A stretch of DNA of 62,914 bases from a virus, in IMG/VR virus record IMGVR_UViG_3300021403_000003, positions 113,952 to 176,865 of that record. One strand, 5' to 3'. The notes beneath the pieces are model-generated. The model did no database searches. It was not told the DNA's origin and worked only from the letters and a program-made list of their open reading frames with translations. Position numbers and translations under genes: made by a program. The stretch's first letter is position 1. Every line of letters starts with the position of its first letter. This document shows positions 17,858-27,223 of the stretch, one piece after another.

Positions 17858-18952
17858 ATGGGATTTTTCGATAATCTAGTTCAGAAGGCTGGTAATGAAT
17901 TCATGGCCAAAGTTTCTGAGAACCTTGATGATGGCATCAGGTTCATTGATACAGGTTCATATGCTCTAAATGCTTTGCTTTCAGGGAGCATCTATGGCGG
18001 CATGCCAAATAACAAAGCTTTTGCACTTGCTGGTGAGGAATCAACAGGTAAAAGTTTTTTTGCTCTATCCATTGCAAGCTATTTTCAACAATTAAATCCA
18101 ACAGGTGCTGTAATCTGCTTTGAAACAGAAGGTGCATTGGATGATACTGTTTCTACAAAAGAAATGTTGAAGGCTCGTGGTATCGATGTTGATAGATTTT
18201 ATCTATTACCAGCCACAACTGTGGAAGATTTCAGAACTCAATGTTTGAAAGTTCTGAATGAATATCTTGCTACTCCAAAGAAAGATCGCAAACCAATGTT
18301 GATGATCCTTGATTCTTTGGGTATGTTATCAACAAACAAGGAAATGGCTGATATCGCTGAGGGTAAGGGTACAAGAGACATGACTCGTTCGCAGATCATC
18401 AGAGGGGCATTCAGAGTATTGACCTTGAAGATGAATCGTGCTCGTGTACCTATGATCATTACAAATCATACATATGAAGTTGTTGGTGCTTATCATCCAA
18501 CAAAAGAAATGTCAGGTGGTGGTGGATTGAAATTTGCTGCATCAATTATTGGATTCCTGTCCAAAAGTAAGGCAAAAGAAGGTGATGCTGATGATGGTCA
18601 GTTGATTGGTGCTAAGATCACTGTCAAAATTGATAAATCTAGATTCACCCGTGAAGAAAAGAAACTGTCTATCATCTTAAATCACTCAAAAGGTCTTGAT
18701 AGATATTATGGATTATTGGAAATTGCAGAGCTGGGAGGAGTGATCAAGAAGATCAGTACCAAGTATGAATTTCCTAATGGTACTACAGCTTTCAAGAAGC
18801 ACATCAACAAGGATCCAGAAAAATATTTCACTAAAGAAGTTCTTGATTTGATTGATGTAACAGCTGGTAAGATCTTCAAATATGGTCAAGATGATATCCT
18901 TCCTGAAGATGAGGCAGAAGTCAATGTTAATGAAAATATTGAACAAGCTTGA
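17858..18952 (+). CDS. uvsX: UvsX recombinase
   Basis: 364 residues (T4 UvsX 391). Walker A GEESTGKSF at about 59-67, LMILDSLGML as Walker B, and a RecA-like core with SGGGGLKFAASI. It catalyses strand exchange in recombination-dependent replication. The order polymerase-uvsX-helicase follows T4-like phages. GGAGG precedes the start. The C-terminus is acidic as in other RecA-like proteins. Confidence 0.93.
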   Translation: MGFFDNLVQKAGNEFMAKVSENLDDGIRFIDTGSYALNALLSGSIYGGMPNNKAFALAGEESTGKSFFALSIASYFQQLNPTGAVICFETEGALDDTVSTKEMLKARGIDVDRFYLLPATTVEDFRTQCLKVLNEYLATPKKDRKPMLMILDSLGMLSTNKEMADIAEGKGTRDMTRSQIIRGAFRVLTLKMNRARVPMIITNHTYEVVGAYHPTKEMSGGGGLKFAASIIGFLSKSKAKEGDADDGQLIGAKITVKIDKSRFTREEKKLSIILNHSKGLDRYYGLLEIAELGGVIKKISTKYEFPNGTTAFKKHINKDPEKYFTKEVLDLIDVTAGKIFKYGQDDILPEDEAEVNVNENIEQA

Positions 18953-19349
18953 TTTTGCTATTCATCGTTGGAGATATGCTGAAGGGCGTTATTACAAACA
19001 TACATCTTTTAGTATATCAGAAGGTGATGATATTGAATATATGGCTTTCAAAATATTGAAAGGACCATTCAAAGGCACTGTTTATTGTTACACAAAATTG
19101 ACTTACACTGATAATGGAGTTGATTTTGGATGGTTTATTGTAAAAGGAAAAGGTAAAGAAAATCCTAAATTCCCAAAAATTGCTCGCAACATTCTTTTAG
19201 TCATCCTACATCATTTGATGGAGGGTAAAGGATTCCAAATGGGTTTAAAGCCTGGGGAAGAGTATGAGTCAGATCGAGAAAGTCATTCTGAAGAATCTTA
19301 TAACGAACGAACCATTCGTAAGGAAGGTTCTTCCCTATTTGAAGAATGA
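18930..19349 (+). CDS. hypothetical protein overlapping helicase gene
   Basis: 139 residues from the ATG at 18930, within the end of uvsX. A compact beta-rich domain (KGPFKGTVYCYTKL, GWFIVKGKG) is followed by a hydrophilic tail. The last 86 nt are read out of frame with the start of gp41, a long overlap for this compact genome. Not recognised as UvsY. Confidence 0.55.
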   Translation: MKILNKLDFAIHRWRYAEGRYYKHTSFSISEGDDIEYMAFKILKGPFKGTVYCYTKLTYTDNGVDFGWFIVKGKGKENPKFPKIARNILLVILHHLMEGKGFQMGLKPGEEYESDRESHSEESYNERTIRKEGSSLFEE

Positions 19350-20742
19350 AATTTTCACAGAACGTGCCCAAAAGATCCTTTTTGATGAAATTCAGACCTA
19401 TACAACAAAATATAACATGCCTCCCACGAAAGAGGCATTGTCTGTAATTTTCAATAACAAAACCAATATCAGCGAAGGTGATTTTGATTCTTGTTTACAT
19501 CTGATTGATGATATTCTCTCATCAAAGGATGTTAGTGACCAACAATGGTTGATTGATGAATCGGAAAAGTTCTGTCAAGAACGTGTTCTCCATAATGCAA
19601 TTCTAGAATCCATCCATATCATGGATGGTGTGGAGAAAAACAAAGACAAAGGCATGATTCCAAAGATCTTAAGTGATGCTTTGGCAATATCTTTTGATCC
19701 AAATATTGGTCACGACTACCTGGATGATGCTGATGATCGATATGAGTTCTATCATCGTGTAGAAGAACGCATCCCATTTGATCTTGAGATGTTGAACAAG
19801 ATTACAAAGGGTGGATTGCCGAAGAAAACTCTCAATGTGATACTTGGTGGTATCAATGTTGGTAAAACCTTGGCTATGTGTCATTGTGCAGCAGGTTATT
19901 TGGCACAAAACAAAAATGTGTTATATATCACATTGGAAATGGCACAAGAGAGAATTGCACAACGCATTGATGCAAATTTGTTGAATACAAGTCTTGATGA
20001 TATTGAAAGTTTAAGCAAAATCGAATATGACAAAAAGATGCAAAGGCTCAAAAGTCATATCAAAGGTAAATTGATCATCAAGGAATATCCAACAGCATCA
20101 GCTGGGGCTATCCACTTCAAATCTCTCTTGAATGAACTCAAACTAAAAAAACAGTTCACTCCAGACGTGGTTATTATTGATTACGTCAATCTCTGCGTGT
20201 CTTCCCGCTTGAAAATGGGATCAAACATAAACAGCTACCTTTACATTAAAGCAATTGCAGAAGAGTTGAGAGGACTTGCAGTTGAGTGTGATATTCCAAT
20301 TTTAACAGCTACTCAATTGACCCGTGAAGGATTTGGTAGTTCTGATCCGGATATGACAGATGTAGCTGAGAGTTTTGGTTTGCCTGCAACAGCTGACTTC
20401 ATGATTGTTTTGATAAATACAGAAGAACTGGAAACAGCAGGGATGATTCAAATCAAACAAATCAAATCAAGATACGGAGATGTAACAAAGTACAAAAGGT
20501 TTGTGGTTGGTATAGATCGTTCGAAAATGAGACTGTATGATGTTGATGAAAAGGCCCAGAAACAGGTGGCCGGAGCTGATAGTTATACAGTTTCATCTCC
20601 AACTCCACAATCAGAAAGACCACAAAGAACAGAAAAGCCACCCATGGGCAAGGTTAAGTATGTAGATGAATTTGATTTTGGCAAATCATTTGCCAAATCA
20701 ATCAGTGAATTGAAGGGTGGATCAGAAGGCATAAAAGTTTGA
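19264..20742 (+). CDS. 41: replicative DNA helicase (T4 gp41 type)
   Basis: 492 residues (T4 gp41 475). The N-terminal helical domain (MSQIEKVILKNLI) precedes the RecA-like core with Walker A GGINVGKT at about 195-202, VVIIDYVNLC as Walker B, and TATQLTREG as motif H3. It unwinds the lagging strand and works with the gp61 primase at 33.6 kb. The C-terminal 60 residues are low-complexity and hydrophilic. Confidence 0.93.
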   Translation: MSQIEKVILKNLITNEPFVRKVLPYLKNEIFTERAQKILFDEIQTYTTKYNMPPTKEALSVIFNNKTNISEGDFDSCLHLIDDILSSKDVSDQQWLIDESEKFCQERVLHNAILESIHIMDGVEKNKDKGMIPKILSDALAISFDPNIGHDYLDDADDRYEFYHRVEERIPFDLEMLNKITKGGLPKKTLNVILGGINVGKTLAMCHCAAGYLAQNKNVLYITLEMAQERIAQRIDANLLNTSLDDIESLSKIEYDKKMQRLKSHIKGKLIIKEYPTASAGAIHFKSLLNELKLKKQFTPDVVIIDYVNLCVSSRLKMGSNINSYLYIKAIAEELRGLAVECDIPILTATQLTREGFGSSDPDMTDVAESFGLPATADFMIVLINTEELETAGMIQIKQIKSRYGDVTKYKRFVVGIDRSKMRLYDVDEKAQKQVAGADSYTVSSPTPQSERPQRTEKPPMGKVKYVDEFDFGKSFAKSISELKGGSEGIKV

Positions 20743-20746
20743 TGGT

Positions 20747-20754
20747 CATAAATA
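20747..20754 (+). promoter_or_regulatory. late-promoter-like element (CATAAATA)
   Basis: CATAAATA 28 nt before the GTG start at 20782, with GGAGG between; the same arrangement as other TAAATA sites in the window. Confidence 0.45.
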
Positions 20755-20781
20755 GCCATCTTCTTGAGATTGGAGGTCGTA

Positions 20782-22374
20782 GTGAAAAAGAACCTGAGTG
20801 TTGAAGAGGTTGTACAGTTCTACAGAGAATGTGGAGTTGTTGCTGAAGTAGCTCGTCGCTTTGGTATATCAGTCAAAACAGTCCGAAAATATCTGCAAGC
20901 AGCAGGAGTCAATAAGCCAATTTTCGGTGGACAAGTACAAGATACAATCGAAGAACATTCACGTCCTTTGCCTCCAAAAGGTAAAGTATATCGTTATCTT
21001 TTAACAAGTGCTCAAAACAATACAAGGGTTTGGGATAAGTGGTGGATGAATCTCATCACTTTGAAAAATCATTACAAAGCTGAATTACTAATTGGTACAT
21101 TCACATACAATCGTGACATGTATTTTTATCAATTTAAACGCGGAACTCATCCTAAAGTTCAAGAAAAAGTTTGGTATGATCCACGTGTGGTTGAATATGC
21201 ATGTGATCATCGGGTAGAATTAGCCCCAGGCTTAGTGTTTTGTGGTGAACAAAACATCATTCCGACTGCTGAGCGTCCACTTCAGGGTTTGAAAACTTAT
21301 ACTGGCACGCGTGATGGTATCTTTCCTCATGTTAAAGTTGCTATGGAATCTGTCGCAACCGTGGGTGATAGAGCCAAATTCAATTACACCACAGGAACAA
21401 TTACCAAACGTAATTACATTACCAAAAATGCTGGTTTAAAGGCCTCCTTCCATCATGTTTATGGTGCACTACTTGTAGAAGTCAATTCTGAAGGTGAATA
21501 TTGGATTCGTCAAATCATTGCAAACAAGCATGCAACTATTCAGGATCTTGATGTCATTATTGACAATGGAGTCGTGACAACAGGAAATCGAGTTGAAGCC
21601 ATCAATTGGGGTGATATACATGTTGAGGAGACAGATCCATATGTTATGAAGGGTTCATGGGGCAAAGGTGGTATGCTTGATCAACTCAAGCCAAAATATC
21701 AATTCATGCATGATACCATGAGTATGTCAGCACGTAATCATCATGATAAAGATAATCATCATGTTTTGTTTGAAAAATGGGTCACAGGTCGTGATTCTGT
21801 TGAACAAGAACTTGCAGACGTGGTTATATTCTTAGATACAATTTCATATAGACCTTGGTGTAAAACAATTGTTGTAGATTCCAATCACGATCGTGCATTG
21901 GATAAGTGGCTTAAAGAATCAAATCATAAACGCGATCCTGCAAATGCTATCATTTACTTAAAACTCGAGTTATCAAAATTACAAGCCATCGAAGCAGGAC
22001 AAGAAAATTTCCATTTATTGGAGTTTGCATGTAAAGGTCTTGGTCTGAAGAACAACATTAACTTCTTAAAAAGTGATGATTTTGTTATTTGTAAGGATGC
22101 CACTGGTGGCATCCAATGTGGTATGCATGGTGATCGTGGACCAAATGGGGTAAAAGGTTCTGCACAAAATCTCTCGAAAATTGGTTGCAAAGCAAATATT
22201 GGTCACAGTCACAGTTCAGGAATTGTTGATGGGTTATATGTTGCTGGTACATCAACTGGTCGCAAACTTGGTTATACAAGTGGACCAAGTTCTTGGTCCC
22301 AATCAGATATTGTGACTTACCAAACTGGAAAACGTGCAATCATCACAAAGATCCGTGGTAAATATCGAGCCTAA
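20782..22374 (+). CDS. T5 A1-like metallophosphatase-related protein with HTH
   Basis: 530 residues from a GTG preceded by TTGGAGG. The N-terminus has a helix-turn-helix (VAEVARRFGISVKTVRKYL, about 20-38). YRYLLTSAQNNTRVW, VVDSNHDRALDKWL and IGHSHSSGIVDG resemble the phage T5 A1 pre-early protein, linked to host DNA degradation and second-step transfer; the latter two are metallophosphatase-type metal motifs. A nuclease or phosphatase role is inferred. Confidence 0.65.
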   Translation: MKKNLSVEEVVQFYRECGVVAEVARRFGISVKTVRKYLQAAGVNKPIFGGQVQDTIEEHSRPLPPKGKVYRYLLTSAQNNTRVWDKWWMNLITLKNHYKAELLIGTFTYNRDMYFYQFKRGTHPKVQEKVWYDPRVVEYACDHRVELAPGLVFCGEQNIIPTAERPLQGLKTYTGTRDGIFPHVKVAMESVATVGDRAKFNYTTGTITKRNYITKNAGLKASFHHVYGALLVEVNSEGEYWIRQIIANKHATIQDLDVIIDNGVVTTGNRVEAINWGDIHVEETDPYVMKGSWGKGGMLDQLKPKYQFMHDTMSMSARNHHDKDNHHVLFEKWVTGRDSVEQELADVVIFLDTISYRPWCKTIVVDSNHDRALDKWLKESNHKRDPANAIIYLKLELSKLQAIEAGQENFHLLEFACKGLGLKNNINFLKSDDFVICKDATGGIQCGMHGDRGPNGVKGSAQNLSKIGCKANIGHSHSSGIVDGLYVAGTSTGRKLGYTSGPSSWSQSDIVTYQTGKRAIITKIRGKYRA

Positions 22375-22391
22375 TTTGATGAGGATACATT

Positions 22392-23357
22392 ATGAAATAT
22401 ATGATTGTGACTGGCGGATTTGGATTCATAGGCTCTAATTTTATTCATCACATAATGGCCAAGGAACCAGACTTGGCCATTATCAACATTGACTGTTTGA
22501 CATATGCTGGAAAAGAATCAAATCTGGATGGTATTGACAAAACCAGATTAATTAACAAAAATTTCGATCTGGGTTGGGATTGGAATGTAGACAGTATAAA
22601 GTACATCATTGATGAATACACTCCTGAATGGATTGTTCATTTTGCTGCTGAGTCTCATGTAGATAACTCAATTGAAGATCAATCACCATTCCTGAAGACC
22701 AACATTTATGGAACGATTCATTTACTAGAAGCAATCAAAAAGGCAAAACACAAAGTCAAATTCCTTCATATGTCTACAGATGAAGTGTATGGTTCTTTAG
22801 AATTAAATAAAAATGGAATGACTTTGGAAGTTGCCCCATTCCACCCCAATTCTCCTTATGCAGCATCAAAGGCTGCAGCTGAATGTTTTGTCATGGCGTA
22901 TGGTTCTACATTTAATGTCCCATACATCATCACTAATTGTTCCAATGTCTATGGTCCACGTCAACACCTAGAGAAGTTCATCCCGAAAACAATAAACCAT
23001 GCTTTGAGGGGAAAGTATATTCAGGTGTACGGTAATGGTGAGAATCAGAGGGATTGGATCTACGTTGACGAAGTTTGCGAGGCATTGGAAATTGTGTTGT
23101 CCTTGGGAACTTTCGGTGAGAAGTATAACATTGGAACAAATAATACAACTTTGTTGAACAACAATCAAGTTGCAAACAAGATTATCAATTTAACCAATGC
23201 AGATCCTGGACTGTTAACTCATGTCAAGGACCGTCCGGGTCACGATTTGAAATATCATGTTTGCTCTTACAAAATAAACCAGTTAGGATGGAAGTCCACG
23301 ACGAAGTTCGATGATGGTATAGCAAAGACAATTGATTGGTTCAAGGTGAAGAAATGA
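22392..23357 (+). CDS. NDP-glucose 4,6-dehydratase (RmlB-like)
   Basis: 321 residues of extended SDR fold. GGFGFIGSNF binds NAD, DCLTYAGKESNL and HFAAESHVDNSI are RmlB signatures, TDEVYGS carries the Thr-Asp-Glu catalytic group, and YAASK the YxxxK pair. It would convert an NDP-glucose to the 4-keto-6-deoxy sugar, the substrate of the RfbH-like enzyme encoded next. The choice of dTDP or CDP cannot be read. Confidence 0.85.
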   Translation: MKYMIVTGGFGFIGSNFIHHIMAKEPDLAIINIDCLTYAGKESNLDGIDKTRLINKNFDLGWDWNVDSIKYIIDEYTPEWIVHFAAESHVDNSIEDQSPFLKTNIYGTIHLLEAIKKAKHKVKFLHMSTDEVYGSLELNKNGMTLEVAPFHPNSPYAASKAAAECFVMAYGSTFNVPYIITNCSNVYGPRQHLEKFIPKTINHALRGKYIQVYGNGENQRDWIYVDEVCEALEIVLSLGTFGEKYNIGTNNTTLLNNNQVANKIINLTNADPGLLTHVKDRPGHDLKYHVCSYKINQLGWKSTTKFDDGIAKTIDWFKVKK

Positions 23358-24670
23358 GTGAAGATTTTGATTTGAAAGGAATGATCAAGGACATTGCAAT
23401 GAATGTCCAACCAAAATACTTGTATAATCAAAGAACCTTCGAACCAGGAAAGACTCCATTGCTATACAGTGGCCCGTTCTGGGACCACGAAGAAATTCAA
23501 CTTGCCATGGAAGCTTTCTTGACAGGCAGTTGGATTACAACAGGCACGTATGTTCATCGCTTCCAGAACATATTTGCCAAAACATTCAATGTGAAACACG
23601 CTCACATGGTGAACAGTGGCTCAAGTGCAAATCTCGTCATGATTGCTGCATTGAAGAAGCATTTGAAATGGAATGATGGTGATGAAATAATTGTTTCTCC
23701 TGTAGGATTTCCAACAACCATTGCTCCACTTGTGCAAAATGGTTTGAAACCTGTGTTTGTTGATATTGAAATGAACACACTGAACTTTGACATTGACAAA
23801 ATCAGTGAAAAGATCACTGATCGCACAAAGGCTATCTTTGTTTCACCTGTTTTAGGAAATCCACCTGATATGGATGCTCTACTGGCAATTTGCGTGCCTG
23901 ATAACATCATCCTGGTTGGTGACAACTGTGACAGCCTGGGAACCAAATGGAATGGTCGGTATCTCAATGAGTATTACTATGCTTGGTCAACAAGTTTCTA
24001 TCCAGCCCACCACATCACCACAGGTGAGGGTGGTATGGTTTGTTGCAATGACGATGATTTGATCAAAACTGCTCGTTCGATTTCATGGTGGGGTCGCGAT
24101 TGCCATTGTGTAGGACAAGCTAACCTCCTTGCTTGTGGTACCTGTGGCAATCGCTTTTCTAAATGGTTGGTTGATGATGGTGTTGATACAGTCATGGACC
24201 ACAAATATCTGTTCACAAATATGGGTTACAACCTGAAGCCTCTTGACTTACAAGGTGCTATCGGGTTGGCTCAGATGAAAAAACTCCCAATCATCGAGTC
24301 CAAGCGTCGTGAAAACTTCAATGCTATCGCTACAATTATCAATGGTTACAAACCATACATCAAAACGGCGGAGCAATTGATTGAGGCTGATCCATGTTGG
24401 TTTGGTGTTCCTATTATTGTAAAGGAAACCAAAATGAAACAGTCATTTGTCGATTTCCTGGAAAAGAACAAAATTCAGACGCGCAACTATTTTGCTGGTA
24501 ATCTTCTTCGTCATCCTGGTTACAAGCATCTTGATGACGCAAACAAGTATCCAAATGCTGACAAAGCTTTGACCAACGTATTTTTCATTGGTTGTCCTCC
24601 TCACTATGGTTCTGATCACATCAAATATCTCAGTGAAACAATTGAAAAATTTTTCATTGCAGGTGGTTGA
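23354..24670 (+). CDS. RfbH-type 3-dehydrase (E1) of 3,6-dideoxysugar synthesis
   Basis: 438 residues (RfbH about 437), starting at an ATGA junction with the dehydratase gene. It has an aspartate aminotransferase fold in which the PLP Lys is replaced by His in SFYPAHHITTGEGG, the hallmark of CDP-4-keto-6-deoxyglucose-3-dehydrase. Cysteines follow the family's [2Fe-2S] spacing: Cys-X57-Cys-X-Cys, then two more Cys before GNRF. It removes the 3-hydroxyl. The partner reductase (E3) was not found here. Confidence 0.85.
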   Translation: MSEDFDLKGMIKDIAMNVQPKYLYNQRTFEPGKTPLLYSGPFWDHEEIQLAMEAFLTGSWITTGTYVHRFQNIFAKTFNVKHAHMVNSGSSANLVMIAALKKHLKWNDGDEIIVSPVGFPTTIAPLVQNGLKPVFVDIEMNTLNFDIDKISEKITDRTKAIFVSPVLGNPPDMDALLAICVPDNIILVGDNCDSLGTKWNGRYLNEYYYAWSTSFYPAHHITTGEGGMVCCNDDDLIKTARSISWWGRDCHCVGQANLLACGTCGNRFSKWLVDDGVDTVMDHKYLFTNMGYNLKPLDLQGAIGLAQMKKLPIIESKRRENFNAIATIINGYKPYIKTAEQLIEADPCWFGVPIIVKETKMKQSFVDFLEKNKIQTRNYFAGNLLRHPGYKHLDDANKYPNADKALTNVFFIGCPPHYGSDHIKYLSETIEKFFIAGG

Positions 24671-24732
24671 ATTTATTCTTACATAAGAGTTAGGTAAGAT
24701 ACTTCAGTCGCATTAACTTCCACGGATATTTT

Positions 24733-25158
24733 ATGCAAGCCTTATTTGACAAATTTGAAAATGACATGCTCACGATATACGATAACCTGATTTCATTGGG
24801 CCGAGATGAATTTCTGGAGCGTATTAAAGAAGAAGCTGCCATTGACGCCGACCGTGGGGTCAATATATTCAGCCAGGTATACAAACAGAATAAAGCTCGT
24901 TCCATACTTGGTATGAAGCCAAGTCAAGAACAAAAAACTGAAACAGTAGGAGAACCAGAACTACCAGAAAATTTCATTACGATTTTGAAACAATCTGACA
25001 TTGGTTGTATCAATGTTTTTTACATTAATCGTTCCTTGATCAAAACATTGGCATCTAGACTTTCTTATTATGGGAAGAAGCTCAATTGCAAATTCTCATA
25101 TGAAAGCACTGAGTTGATCAATGGCCAAATGCGTGTGATTGTCAAGAGGATTACTTGA
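24733..25158 (+). CDS. hypothetical protein
   Basis: 141 residues: a helical N-terminal half, a polar linker, then a small alpha/beta C-terminal part (IGCINVFYINRSLIKTLA). Not recognised. A 62-nt gap with TTACAT and TAAGAT boxes precedes it, perhaps a promoter. Confidence 0.55.
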   Translation: MQALFDKFENDMLTIYDNLISLGRDEFLERIKEEAAIDADRGVNIFSQVYKQNKARSILGMKPSQEQKTETVGEPELPENFITILKQSDIGCINVFYINRSLIKTLASRLSYYGKKLNCKFSYESTELINGQMRVIVKRIT

Positions 25159-26042
25159 ATTCTTTGACAATGTTTGGGAGCCACGGATTTGTTGGCTCCC
25201 ATTTTTGGGATCGTCATTGGTCAAGTATGAGTGGCAATCCCAATTACACCAAGGGTAGAAGAAACACCCGAAGTGATTATCAGGTTTATACACCTGATGT
25301 GTTGTATTTCATTAGTACTGTTCACAATTACAACATCTTCGAAAGTTCCCATATCGATATCGATACCAATCTCACAACACTCATGACAGTGTTAGACAAC
25401 TGGCATGCAGTAATCAAAAAAGATGATCAAAACACAGGTTCAGTATCCAGAGGTGTATTCAATTTTATTAGTTCTTGGTTTGTATATGGTGATACTTCTG
25501 ATCCACACAATGTCAAGGAAACTGATCCTTGTGAACCAAAAGGATTTTACAGTATCACCAAACGTTGCGCTGAGCAGCTTATCAAGTCTTATTGTGAAAC
25601 ATTTGGTTTGAATTATCGTATATTGAGATTGGCCAATGTTGTTGGTCCAGGTGACCAAAAGATTTCTAAACAGAAAAATGCTTTGCAGTTTTTGATTAAT
25701 CAACTCAAAGACAATCAACCGATTGAAATTTATGGTGATGGTACATTTTATCGTGATTACATCCATGTGAAAGATTGCGCTGATGCAATCAACCTTGTAA
25801 TCAACAAAGGTAACATCAATGATATTTATAACATCGGAAATGGAAAAACATGGAAATTCAGGGACATCTTATACTATGCTCGTAGAGAACTCAATTCTCA
25901 TAGTGTGATGAGTTTTGTGGAACCAAAACCATTTCATCAAAGTGTTCAGGTAAAATCTTTTTACATGGACAATAGCAAACTTATTTCTCTTGGTTATAAA
26001 CCAAATTACATCAACGAAGAACTTTATAAGTCATTGCTTTGA
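25155..26042 (+). CDS. NAD-dependent epimerase/dehydratase
   Basis: 295 residues. FGSHGFVGSHF is a variant GxxGxxG dinucleotide site, FISSWFVYGD and FYSITKRCAEQL supply the Ser and YxxxK-like residues (Tyr in FYSITK), and YGDGTFYRDYIHVKD is typical of sugar-nucleotide SDRs. The TTG at 25155 overlapping the upstream stop is preferred because it keeps strand 1 of the Rossmann fold; an ATG at 25170 would truncate it. Confidence 0.78.
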   Translation: MNSLTMFGSHGFVGSHFWDRHWSSMSGNPNYTKGRRNTRSDYQVYTPDVLYFISTVHNYNIFESSHIDIDTNLTTLMTVLDNWHAVIKKDDQNTGSVSRGVFNFISSWFVYGDTSDPHNVKETDPCEPKGFYSITKRCAEQLIKSYCETFGLNYRILRLANVVGPGDQKISKQKNALQFLINQLKDNQPIEIYGDGTFYRDYIHVKDCADAINLVINKGNINDIYNIGNGKTWKFRDILYYARRELNSHSVMSFVEPKPFHQSVQVKSFYMDNSKLISLGYKPNYINEELYKSLL

Positions 26043-26047
26043 TGCTG

Positions 26048-26054
26048 CTAAATA
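26048..26054 (+). promoter_or_regulatory. late-promoter-like element (CTAAATA)
   Basis: CTAAATA 28 nt before the ATG at 26082, at the head of the 26-31 kb block. Late expression would fit a structural role for these genes. Confidence 0.5.
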
Positions 26055-26081
26055 GGTAATAGATAACACCTTGAGGCATCA

Positions 26082-27185
26082 ATGTCCTTCCGTAAATTTA
26101 TCACTGAAAGTGTTGCTTTAAACAACAAAAAAGAACACGTTGAAGATCATGTCTTCAATGGAAAAGATGGTGCTGATCATGCTATCGATACTCTAAAAGG
26201 TGTCCATGATCGTCTAAAGGGTGAGGCAACAGAAGTAAAAGTCAAACACGATTACAGTAGCAATTGTTGTATTGTGTTTGGACACGATCCAAAGACTGAT
26301 AAATTTTTCGTGAGTACAAAACAAAAGGCATTGACTGACAAACCTGTTCTCTGTTTCACCAAATCAAACATTGACAAGAATTTCAAAGATAATGAAGCTG
26401 ATACATTGAATTTGTCTCTACAACATCTTCCGAAGGTAGTTCCTCCATCAGGTGTGTACATGGGAGAAATAATGTACACTAAAGATGGAGTCTATGATGA
26501 CGATGACAAGTATCACTTTATTCCAGAATCAACAGTGTATAGTGTCAAAAAGAAGGATGATAATGCAAAATCAATGAAAGAAGCTGATATTGGTCTTATC
26601 GTGACTGCAAAATTACACGGTAGGGATATGTCCAACATGGTTATAAATCATGACCCTGACATTCAGAACTTTCGACAAAGTAAATGTGTTCATGTAATTG
26701 ATCCTGAAGTATCTATGGACAAAGGTGGAATTGATGAAGAAACTGATAACGCTGTCACAAAACATCTAAAAGATGCTGACAAAGAAAACATGAACACTCA
26801 CCCAGATGCCCATCATGAAGCAGCAATTCATTCAAATCATCTGAAGCAATATGTGAATGATCTATCCAAAAATTTGAATGAAGAAGAATCACCAGATAAA
26901 CCTACCCCGATGGGATTCAAAGCTTTCCTAACGAAGAAATTCAAAGATGATAAAACAACATTGCTTTCTCATATGGCTCATGTTGATGAACATCATGATA
27001 AGTACAATTCATTATTGACTTTGCATCATCATTTGACGAAAGCAAAGTGTAAGCTGATTGATGCTTTGAATGATAAAGGAGGCTTTGAAAGAAGCGATGA
27101 GGGTGATTTATTGACAGATCATGGTTACATTGTTGTTAATAAAGGTCGCGTCAGTAAAATGATCAATCGATCCAAGAAGCACTAA
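26082..27185 (+). CDS. large conserved phage protein (DUF6267-like)
   Basis: 367 residues. The N-terminus MSFRKFITES is typical of T4-like head-associated proteins. The segment VKHDYSSNCCIVFGHDPKTD, then FFVSTKQKAL, resembles phage proteins carrying a nucleotidyltransferase-like KxDGxPAxxFG pattern, but the lysine-glycine core is degenerate here. The C-terminal half is His- and Asp-rich. Preceded by a late-promoter-like motif. Function unknown. Confidence 0.5.
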   Translation: MSFRKFITESVALNNKKEHVEDHVFNGKDGADHAIDTLKGVHDRLKGEATEVKVKHDYSSNCCIVFGHDPKTDKFFVSTKQKALTDKPVLCFTKSNIDKNFKDNEADTLNLSLQHLPKVVPPSGVYMGEIMYTKDGVYDDDDKYHFIPESTVYSVKKKDDNAKSMKEADIGLIVTAKLHGRDMSNMVINHDPDIQNFRQSKCVHVIDPEVSMDKGGIDEETDNAVTKHLKDADKENMNTHPDAHHEAAIHSNHLKQYVNDLSKNLNEEESPDKPTPMGFKAFLTKKFKDDKTTLLSHMAHVDEHHDKYNSLLTLHHHLTKAKCKLIDALNDKGGFERSDEGDLLTDHGYIVVNKGRVSKMINRSKKH

Positions 27186-27188
27186 ATA
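27182..27188 (+). promoter_or_regulatory. late-promoter-like element (CTAAATA)
   Basis: CTAAATA overlaps the stop of the upstream gene and lies 36 nt before the ATG at 27224. Confidence 0.45.
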
Positions 27189-27223
27189 ATTCAACATATT
27201 ACACGGCACACAGAGTTGCACGA

